NCBI GenBank assembly: GCA_041158225.1
Contig: JBEBBU010000159.1
Coordinates: 1 to 5,445, forward strand
DNA: 5,445 bases
Reading direction: 5' to 3'
Origin: JBEBBU01 sp041158225
GTDB taxonomy: Bacteria > Pseudomonadota > Gammaproteobacteria > Methylococcales > Methylococcaceae
Below are positions 1 to 5,445 of this stretch, piece by piece; positions within the stretch are counted from its first letter, which is position 1, and each line of letters starts with the position of its first letter. The position numbers were made by a program, and so were the translations under genes. Below the pieces are notes generated by a model, which did not search any database, had not been told where the DNA came from, and saw nothing but the letters and a program-made list of their open reading frames with translations.

Positions 1-1752
1 ACCCGTCACGCAGCAGCGCTGGGTCTGACGCGCCTTGCCATCCGGGGGCTGGATGACGGCCGTCAACCACTGGTGGATGCAGCGACAGGCGTCATGGTGG
101 TATGCAACGGCGAAATTGACAATCATAAAGCATTGCGGCGCGACCTCGCTGCAGAGGGCATTGAGGTCATCCAGCAAACGGATATTGCTGTCATTCTGCC
201 ACTTTATCTGCGCTTCGGCGCCGACTTTGTCGCAAGGCTTAGCGGCGCCTTCGCCATTGCCATCTGGGATCCGCGCCAGCCAGCGCTGCTGCTGTACCGC
301 GACAGAACTGGCGAACGCCCGCTATTCTACGGCAGGGACAAGCAGGAGCAGATCTGGTTTGCCTCTGAACTGGGCGCCCTGCAGTCTGCCCTGAACCTTG
401 GCATGCCCGGGGATGCCCGGGCTCTGGCTGACTATCTGCGCTGCGGTTATTTTGCAGCGCCCGCCACGCCTTATCAGGGCATCTGCAAACTGGCTCCCGG
501 TGAGCAGATACAGCTGGATGCGCATGGTGACCAGAAAAAACTTTACTGGCAGTGGCAGCATCGCCATGCCGGACAGCATACCCCGCCAGCCATTGACGCG
601 TTTGATGCCATATTCCGCCATGCCGTGCGCAGCCAGAGCGAAGTGGATGTTGATTTCGGCCTGTTCCTCAGCGGCGGCCTGGATTCGTCACTGATTGCAG
701 CCGTGCTCAGGGATGTCTATCCTGACAAGCTGCTGAACGCCTATACCATCCGTTTTGGCGATGCCTCTTTTGATGAGGGCGCCTATGCACTGACCGTTGC
801 CGAACAGCTGGGGGTGCCCTGTCATGAAGTATGGATCACACCGGAACACTTCCCGCAACTGCTGCCTGAAATCATCCACAGCTGCCGCGAACCATTGGCT
901 GATCCGGCATGGGTACCCAGTGCTGCTCTGGCCAGGCGCGCAGCCCAGGATATCCGGGTGGCGCTGGTGGGAGAAGGTGCCGATGAAGTCTTTGCAGGCT
1001 ATCCTACCTATTTTGGGGCGGCACTGGCCAGCCGCTATGACCAGTTGCCAGCAGTACTGCGCGGCATGCTGCGCCATCTGGTGGAACGCTGGCCTGTCAG
1101 TGACCGGAAAGTCAGTCTGTCATTCCTGCTGAAACGCTTTGTGCAGGGTGAGGGCATGACGCCTCTGGCCAGGCATCGTTTATGGACAGCCTCCATCGCC
1201 CCCGGAGTACTGGAGCAGCTTGGCCTTGCGCCTGAAGCTGCCGCTTTCCGGCACGATGGCCTTTATTTACCGGAAGATAGCGCCGATCCACTGGATCTGC
1301 TGCAGTCTTTTGATCTGCGTTATCTGCTGGGAGAAAGCCTGCTGACCAAGGCAGACCGGGCCAGCATGCAGTCAGGGCTGGAACTCAGGGCACCATTCCT
1401 CGATCAGGATGTGCTGGAGTTTGCCCGGGAACTGTCTCCGCGGCAACGCATCAGGGGCATTACCACCAAGGTATTCCTCAAGGAATACGCCCTGAAATAT
1501 CTGCCATCCAGCATCGTACACCGCAAGAAACGCGGTTTATCCGTCCCGTTGGGCAGCTGGCTCAGAGACGAACTGTATGACTGGGCCTATGGGCTGCTGA
1601 GTGAAGAGGGCCTTCAGGCATTGGGCCTGCACCGTGCTTCCATGCTGGCATTGCTGGAGAAGCACCGCAGACGTGAGGAGGATCATGCCCGCGCTGTCTG
1701 GACCCTGATGGTGCTTGCCACCTGGATGCGCACTCACGGGCGGCCCGACTGA
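1..1752 (+). CDS. asnB: Asparagine synthetase B-like glutamine amidotransferase (5' partial)
   Basis: Predicted cytoplasmic, ATP-dependent, glutamine-hydrolysing asparagine synthetase: glutamine amidohydrolase domain, ammonia transfer, then amidation of an adenylated carboxylate, classically aspartate. The frame is open from base 1, and in-frame sequence before the GTG at base 73 already matches the family (LTRLAI at 9-14 and GRQPL at 19-23, window numbering), so the gene starts upstream. About 40-50 residues, including the expected catalytic Cys after the initiator Met, are outside the window. Visible: NGEIDN (36-41) and DRTGERPLFYG of the GATase class II domain; PP-loop SGGLDSS (224-230) for ATP binding; GEGADEVFAGY (324-334); KADRAS (450-455) followed by LELRAPFLD; and KKRGLSVP (509-516). 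The 583 visible residues imply a full length near 625-630, as in the longer AsnB-type proteins. The usual Tyr in NGEIYN is Asp here. The stop overlaps the nadK start. The family is certain, but the substrate is not: relatives in polysaccharide or exosortase clusters amidate other compounds. Confidence 0.9.
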   Translation, partial: TRHAAALGLTRLAIRGLDDGRQPLVDAATGVMVVCNGEIDNHKALRRDLAAEGIEVIQQTDIAVILPLYLRFGADFVARLSGAFAIAIWDPRQPALLLYRDRTGERPLFYGRDKQEQIWFASELGALQSALNLGMPGDARALADYLRCGYFAAPATPYQGICKLAPGEQIQLDAHGDQKKLYWQWQHRHAGQHTPPAIDAFDAIFRHAVRSQSEVDVDFGLFLSGGLDSSLIAAVLRDVYPDKLLNAYTIRFGDASFDEGAYALTVAEQLGVPCHEVWITPEHFPQLLPEIIHSCREPLADPAWVPSAALARRAAQDIRVALVGEGADEVFAGYPTYFGAALASRYDQLPAVLRGMLRHLVERWPVSDRKVSLSFLLKRFVQGEGMTPLARHRLWTASIAPGVLEQLGLAPEAAAFRHDGLYLPEDSADPLDLLQSFDLRYLLGESLLTKADRASMQSGLELRAPFLDQDVLEFARELSPRQRIRGITTKVFLKEYALKYLPSSIVHRKKRGLSVPLGSWLRDELYDWAYGLLSEEGLQALGLHRASMLALLEKHRRREEDHARAVWTLMVLATWMRTHGRPD

Positions 1753-1754
1753 TG
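1750..1754 (+). promoter_or_regulatory. TGATG stop/start overlap coupling asnB-like gene to nadK
   Basis: The last base of the TGA stop of the amidotransferase gene is the first base of the nadK ATG. With no purine-rich Shine-Dalgarno sequence just upstream, this arrangement is a classic signature of termination-reinitiation coupling. The overlap is seen directly; the coupling is inferred. Confidence 0.7.
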
Positions 1755-2645
1755 TCCGCCTTCCAGTCGGTGGCGCTGGTCGGCAAACCCGATGCCAGCC
1801 GTATTGAAGCCATCCTTCCCCTGATTGCGGGATTTTTCATGGAACAGGGCCTCGGTGTCTGGATAGAGCAGGGCTGCCAGCAGTATGCCGGTCAGTTGCC
1901 TGTGCCTTATTCAGTATTCTCTCTTCAGGATAACAGTGGCCCACCCTGTGATCTGGCCGTAGTGATTGGTGGCGATGGTACCCTTTTACATGCCGCCCGT
2001 AGCCTGCATGGCAGAGGTATGCCCTTTATCGGCGTCAATCTTGGCCGACTGGGTTTTCTGGTGGATGTATCACCGGAATCCATGCTGGAAGTCATCGGAA
2101 AAATGCTGGCCGGACATTTTCGCCGGGAATACCGCTATCCGCTTTACAGCCAGGTCATACGCGACAGCCAGCCACGCTTTGCGTCACTGGCCATCAACGA
2201 AGCCGTCATTCACAGCTGGAACTCAACCAGCATGATTGAAATAGAAACCAGCATTGACGGCGTCTATCTGAATACCCAGCGTTCGGACGGTCTTATTGTA
2301 TCCACGCCGACAGGCTCGACAGCCTATGCCCTGTCAGCAGGTGGACCACTACTGCATCCATCGCTCAATGCCATCGTCCTTGCACCTGTCAATCCGCACA
2401 CTCTTTCCAATCGCCCTATCGTACTTTCTGGCGACAGCCGCGTGGATATCCGCTTCAAGCCGAGCCGTCAGTTCAGGGCGCAACTTGCCTGTGACAATGT
2501 GTCTTTTCCAGGCATCGGACTTGATGATCTTATCACCATCAGGAAAGCTGATGATCCACTGTGCCTTTTGCACCCGGATGACTATGATTTCTTTGAGATA
2601 CTGCGCCTCAAACTGAACTGGAGCAGTGGATACCGGAGTAACTAG
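1752..2645 (+). CDS. nadK: NAD kinase
   Basis: Cytoplasmic kinase that phosphorylates the 2'-hydroxyl of the NAD+ adenosine ribose to make NADP+. The 297-residue product has the usual bacterial length (E. coli about 292). Visible family signatures in order: N-terminal VALVGKPDA; GGDGT (73-77) with the catalytic Asp75, followed by LLHAAR; GVNLGRLGFL (94-103); NEAV (149-152); SDGLIVSTPTGSTAYALSAG (178-197), the conserved substrate-binding core; and PHTLSNRPIV (215-224). The DGQ-like motif near the C-terminus reads ACDNVS (246-251), a departure from DGQ. The ATG is chosen because VALVGKP lies directly behind it, as in homologues, and because it overlaps the upstream TGA as TGATG. No good Shine-Dalgarno sequence precedes it, so translation probably depends on reinitiation after the amidotransferase gene. 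recN follows after one base; nadK and recN are neighbours in E. coli too. Confidence 0.96.
   Translation: MSAFQSVALVGKPDASRIEAILPLIAGFFMEQGLGVWIEQGCQQYAGQLPVPYSVFSLQDNSGPPCDLAVVIGGDGTLLHAARSLHGRGMPFIGVNLGRLGFLVDVSPESMLEVIGKMLAGHFRREYRYPLYSQVIRDSQPRFASLAINEAVIHSWNSTSMIEIETSIDGVYLNTQRSDGLIVSTPTGSTAYALSAGGPLLHPSLNAIVLAPVNPHTLSNRPIVLSGDSRVDIRFKPSRQFRAQLACDNVSFPGIGLDDLITIRKADDPLCLLHPDDYDFFEILRLKLNWSSGYRSN
2635..2638 (+). promoter_or_regulatory. Ribosome binding site of recN
   Basis: GGAG located inside the last codons of nadK, with eight bases between it and the ATG at 2647. This spacing fits the ATG and not the in-frame GTG at 2626, so it decides the recN start. Confidence 0.7.
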
Positions 2646-2646
2646 C

Positions 2647-4341
2647 ATGCTGACCCGTATCACCATCCGCGACCTTGCCATCGTAGCCCATCTTGATCTG
2701 GATCTGGCTGCAGGTTTCTCCTCGCTGACCGGCGAGACAGGAGCCGGTAAATCCATACTGCTTAATGCTCTCGGCCTGGCGCTGGGAGAAAAGGCCGATG
2801 CCGGCTATATCAGGACAGGTGCCAGCAAGGCGGAAGTCTGTATCGAATTTGATCTCACCTCCGTACCTGCAGCCCTGCACTGGCTGGACGAACACGACCT
2901 TCTGGATCCAGAGCATGCTACCAGCTGTATCATCCGGCGCGTAGTCATGGCAGAAGGACGCTCACGCGCCTATATCAACAGTACCGTGGTCACACTCCCG
3001 CTACTGCAGGGTCTGGGACAGCTGCTGGTGCAGATTCACGGGCAGCATGCCCATCTGCAACTGTTGCAGGCCCAGGAACAGAGACGGTTGCTGGATGAAA
3101 ATCTTGGGCTTGCACCACAACTTGCAACCCTGGCCCATATCTGGAAAGACTGGCAGCAGACAGAACAGGATTTTCAGGCGCTCTCACAACAGCAGGCAAC
3201 AGCACATGCCCGCTCCCAGTTTCTGGCTTACCAGATTGAGGAACTGGAAGCCGCAGAAGTCAGGGAACAATCTTATGAAGCACTGGCCCAGGAGCATCTG
3301 CGACTGGCCAACGCCAGCCGTATCCTTGACACGGGCCGGCAGCAGATGAACCTGCTGTACGATCATGACAGCCACTCCATCAACGCCATGCTGAATCAGT
3401 CGCTGGCAGCCATCCGTGATATGGCAGATTTTGATCCCCATCTGGGTGAAAGTGCCACACTGCTGGAAGAATGTGCCATCCAGCTGAAGGAAGCCTATCT
3501 GCGCCTCAGGGATTGCGTGGAACAGATCGAACCCGATCCTGCAAGACTGGTGTGGCTGGATGAAAAGCTGGCACAACAGCATCATCTGGCGAGAAAACAC
3601 CAGTGTCACCCGGAGATGCTGGCCGCAACACTGGATCAGTTGCAGTCTGAAGCTGGCAGTCTCACGGCCATGGACAGCCAGCTGGAACAGCTGGCGCAAT
3701 CACGCCAGGAACTTGCTGCAAAGTACCACCATCTGGCGGCCATGATTTCGGGTGTACGGTCACAAGGTGCAGCAGATCTTGCACAGAAAATTACCACGCT
3801 GATCCGTGAACTTGGCATGGATCAGGGCCAGTTTGCCATTCAGGTCAGCCAGGCTGACCCACCGCAGTGTACCAGTCATGGCTGGGATCAGATCGAGTTT
3901 CAGGTGACGGCCAATAAGGGCGTTCCTGCACGCAGCCTGCAGCGTGTTGCCTCAGGTGGCGAGCTTTCCCGCATCAGCCTGGCCATTCAGGTGGCGGCCA
4001 CCGACAGCATGAAGGTCCCTACACTGATCTATGACGAGGTCGATACCGGTATTGGTGGCCGCGTAGCCGCCATGGTAGGCCAGAAGCTGAGGACGCTGGG
4101 TGAAAAAGGTTACCAGATCCTATGTATTACCCACCTGGCCCAGGTAGCCAGCATGGCACATCAGCACTATCTGGTAGAAAAACGCCACGATGGCAGCCTG
4201 ACTGAGTCAGGTGTGTATCTGCTGGATGAGCGTGCACGGATAGAAGAAACCGCGCGCATGATAGGTGGCGTCCATATGACCGAACAGACGCTGGCTCATG
4301 CCCGCGAGATGCTGCAGATTCCCCTGACTACAACGAGCTGA
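2647..4341 (+). CDS. recN: DNA repair protein RecN (SMC-like ATPase)
   Basis: Cytoplasmic SMC-like ATPase that works with RecA in recombinational repair of double-strand breaks. The product is 564 residues (E. coli 553). The N-terminal half-site includes RDLAIV and Walker A GETGAGKS (29-36), followed after roughly 100 residues by the RecN-typical HGQHAHLQLLQ. The middle (about residues 160-380) is rich in Gln, Leu, Glu and Ala with heptad-like spacing, fitting the coiled-coil arms. The C-terminal half-site has the ABC signature SGGELSR (436-442), Walker B TLIYDEVDTGIGG (459-471) and the THLAQVA switch region (495-501). An in-frame GTG at 2626 would add seven residues inside nadK. I prefer the ATG at 2647 because the homologous N-terminus begins there (MLTRITIRDLAIV) and a GGAG lies eight bases before it. 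No LexA-type CTG-N10-CAG element was found in 2400-2650, so SOS control, if any, must come from elsewhere. Confidence 0.96.
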   Translation: MLTRITIRDLAIVAHLDLDLAAGFSSLTGETGAGKSILLNALGLALGEKADAGYIRTGASKAEVCIEFDLTSVPAALHWLDEHDLLDPEHATSCIIRRVVMAEGRSRAYINSTVVTLPLLQGLGQLLVQIHGQHAHLQLLQAQEQRRLLDENLGLAPQLATLAHIWKDWQQTEQDFQALSQQQATAHARSQFLAYQIEELEAAEVREQSYEALAQEHLRLANASRILDTGRQQMNLLYDHDSHSINAMLNQSLAAIRDMADFDPHLGESATLLEECAIQLKEAYLRLRDCVEQIEPDPARLVWLDEKLAQQHHLARKHQCHPEMLAATLDQLQSEAGSLTAMDSQLEQLAQSRQELAAKYHHLAAMISGVRSQGAADLAQKITTLIRELGMDQGQFAIQVSQADPPQCTSHGWDQIEFQVTANKGVPARSLQRVASGGELSRISLAIQVAATDSMKVPTLIYDEVDTGIGGRVAAMVGQKLRTLGEKGYQILCITHLAQVASMAHQHYLVEKRHDGSLTESGVYLLDERARIEETARMIGGVHMTEQTLAHAREMLQIPLTTTS

Positions 4342-4348
4342 TTCCATC

Positions 4349-5383
4349 ATGTCCGACATGAAACTGTTACCCGAATGGCACCACCAGTCCGCGGTGCTCA
4401 TCGCATGGCCACATCAGGATGGCGATTTCAAACCCTGGCTGGAAGCGGTGGAAAGCAATTATGCTGGCATAGCCAAAGCCATCCTGCAGCATCAATCCCT
4501 GATCATTGCCTGCCATGATGCCCAGCATGAAGCCCATATCCGTGCTCAGCTTGCCGTGGATGCAGACCATACCCTGAAGTTTGTGCATGTGCCCTATGAT
4601 GATATCTGGGTACGTGATACGGCCCCACTCACGCTGGGTAATGGTCAGGAGCTTGTACTTCTCGATTTCCGTTTCAATGCCTGGGGTGGCAAATACGACT
4701 GTAGCCGGGACCAGCGACTGGCGGCGGCCGTGCATGCTTCAGGCGTACTTGGCACATCGCCACTGCAGCCGGTCGACTTTGTACTGGAGGGCGGCAGTAT
4801 CGAAACCGATGGTCATGGCACCCTGCTCACGACCTCATTCTGTCTGCTGAATCCCAACCGCAATCCGGAACATGACAAGGCATCCATTGAAAACATGCTC
4901 CGGAAAAATCTGGGTATTGAGCGTGTCCTCTGGGTTGAACATGGCAAGGCAGAAGGTGACGACACGGACGCCCATATCGACACGCTGGCCAGATTCTGTG
5001 ACGCGCACACGCTGACCTATACCGCCTGTCATGACCACACTGACAGCCAGTATGATGCCCTGAAAGCCATGGAAGCGCAGCTTGCCACCTTTGTTGACAG
5101 GAATGGCGCACCCTACCGGCTGCTTCCCCTGCCCATCCCTGCACCGATCATGGGAGATGATGGCAGTCGCCTGCCCGCGACTTATGCCAATTTCCTGATT
5201 ATCAACGGCGCTGTGCTGGTGCCGATTTATGGAGATACCGAAGCCGATGCTTTTGCCATCCGCCAGCTTGAGCAGGCGTTTCCCGATCACCGCATGATAC
5301 CGGTACCCTGTGAAGCACTAATACGCCAGTTTGGCAGCCTGCACTGCATGACCATGCAGTTTCCCGATCTCCAGAGGTCATAA
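4349..5383 (+). CDS. aguA: Agmatine deiminase
   Basis: Agmatine iminohydrolase of the peptidylarginine-deiminase fold (PAD_porph family), converting agmatine to N-carbamoylputrescine plus ammonia in putrescine synthesis. The 344-residue length is normal for the family. Visible motifs: LPEWHHQSAVLIAWPH near the N-terminus; YDDIWVRDTAP (83-93), with the conserved acidic residues and Arg; FRFNAWGGKY (107-116); LEGGSIETDG (146-155); EGDDTDAHIDTLARF (202-216), holding the catalytic His209; and the C-terminal FGSLHCMTMQFP (328-339), with the catalytic nucleophile Cys333. All catalytic positions I can recognise are intact. The start follows the recN stop by 7 bases, and no convincing Shine-Dalgarno sequence is seen, so translational coupling to recN is likely. 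A second in-frame ATG at 4358 is an equally reasonable start, three residues shorter. The following gene supplies the next enzyme of the pathway, which supports agmatine rather than another guanidino substrate. Confidence 0.95.
   Translation: MSDMKLLPEWHHQSAVLIAWPHQDGDFKPWLEAVESNYAGIAKAILQHQSLIIACHDAQHEAHIRAQLAVDADHTLKFVHVPYDDIWVRDTAPLTLGNGQELVLLDFRFNAWGGKYDCSRDQRLAAAVHASGVLGTSPLQPVDFVLEGGSIETDGHGTLLTTSFCLLNPNRNPEHDKASIENMLRKNLGIERVLWVEHGKAEGDDTDAHIDTLARFCDAHTLTYTACHDHTDSQYDALKAMEAQLATFVDRNGAPYRLLPLPIPAPIMGDDGSRLPATYANFLIINGAVLVPIYGDTEADAFAIRQLEQAFPDHRMIPVPCEALIRQFGSLHCMTMQFPDLQRS
5373..5377 (+). promoter_or_regulatory. Ribosome binding site of aguB
   Basis: AGAGG within the final codons of aguA, with seven bases between it and the ATG at 5385. 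It supports this start for the partial amidase gene and gives aguB its own initiation signal, unlike nadK and aguA. Confidence 0.7.
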
Positions 5384-5384
5384 C

Positions 5385-5445
5385 ATGCATAGCAAATCAC
5401 ATCGCAACATCCAGTTTGCCCTGGTACAGCAACCCTGTGGTGGCA
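5385..5445 (+). CDS. aguB: N-carbamoylputrescine amidohydrolase, N-terminal fragment (3' partial)
   Basis: Only 20 codons lie in the window. The deduced start MHSKSHRNIQFALVQQPCGG contains the IxFALVQQ.C pattern typical of the first beta strand of nitrilase-superfamily N-carbamoylputrescine amidases (homologues read like K-VALVQ-x-C). These enzymes hydrolyse N-carbamoylputrescine to putrescine, CO2 and ammonia using a Glu-Lys-Cys triad, which would lie beyond the window. The ATG is one base after the aguA stop and has a good AGAGG ribosome binding site. Because aguA-aguB pairing is very common, the assignment is likely even from this short stretch, but another nitrilase-family amidase cannot be excluded from 20 residues. 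Confidence 0.8.
   Translation, partial: MHSKSHRNIQFALVQQPCGG

Noticed and set aside
73..75. GTG at base 73 as the start of the asnB-like gene
   Set aside because: In-frame sequence before it (LTRLAI, GRQPL) matches the family, and starting here would remove the catalytic Cys and the first strands of the glutaminase domain.
35..394. 119-codon forward frame overlapping the amidotransferase N-terminus
   Set aside because: Out of frame with the clear GATase motifs; its Ser/Arg/Trp-rich composition is typical of a shifted reading of a real gene.
403..421. Tandem direct repeat of ATGCCCGGG with a 10-base period
   Set aside because: Only two copies, out of codon phase with one another, within a conserved open frame; probably a chance similarity.
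688..1077. 129-codon open frame on the minus strand inside the asnB-like gene
   Set aside because: Antisense to the conserved synthetase domain, and no domain is recognisable.
1737..1747. Palindromic CGGGCGGCCCG near the end of the asnB-like gene, considered as a terminator
   Set aside because: The arms leave a one-base loop, too tight for a hairpin, and no T-tract follows; the site lies within coding sequence just before an overlapping gene.
2612..2627. ACTG-N8-CAGT inverted repeat just before recN, resembling a LexA box
   Set aside because: The E. coli LexA half-sites are CTGT and ACAG; here the arms are ACTG and CAGT, giving CTG-N8-CAG spacing instead of CTG-N10-CAG. Four-base arms occur by chance often, and the site is within nadK codons.
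3184..3699. 171-codon open frame on the minus strand inside recN
   Set aside because: It lies opposite the well-supported recN coiled-coil region, has no recognisable domain, and its composition (many Cys, Gln, His) is that expected from the complement of a Gln/Leu-rich gene.
4835..5290. 151-codon open frame on the minus strand inside aguA
   Set aside because: Fully antisense to conserved aguA motifs and with no recognisable protein family; it is a shadow of the real gene.

Overview
The window looks like a single bacterial operon-type block with every gene on the + strand, moderately GC-rich (mid-50s percent by eye) and almost without non-coding DNA. The genes are: an asparagine synthetase B-like glutamine amidotransferase with its N-terminus cut off by the window edge, NAD kinase (nadK), the DNA repair ATPase recN, agmatine deiminase (aguA), and the first 20 codons of an N-carbamoylputrescine amidohydrolase (aguB). 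The nadK-recN neighbourhood, also found in Escherichia coli, and the style of the NAD kinase suggest a proteobacterium. A beta-, gamma-, zeta- or acidithiobacillus-type lineage is plausible, but I cannot name the genus from the sequence alone.

Layout: 1-1752 asnB-like (5' partial); 1752-2645 nadK, sharing one base with the preceding stop codon (TGATG); 2647-4341 recN, starting one base after the nadK stop; 4349-5383 aguA after a 7-base gap; 5385-5445 aguB (3' partial), starting one base after the aguA stop. No gap exceeds 7 bases, so there is no room for an ordinary promoter, terminator or RNA gene between genes. Expression most likely depends on a promoter upstream of the window or on one buried inside a coding region, with translational coupling between genes.

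Functionally, aguA and aguB form a clear pair: agmatine is deiminated to N-carbamoylputrescine, which is then hydrolysed to putrescine. This is the two-step arginine-decarboxylase route to polyamines. nadK makes NADP+ and recN acts in double-strand break repair. The amidotransferase uses glutamine and ATP to amidate a carboxylate, probably aspartate, though its substrate is not proven. No biochemical link joins all five; the block reads as a compact housekeeping operon. I saw no mobile element, CRISPR array, tRNA or rRNA, and no evidence of a previously undescribed system. The points that merit a second look are modest: the very tight packing of unrelated functions, the lack of a visible LexA-type site in front of recN, and a few family-motif substitutions.
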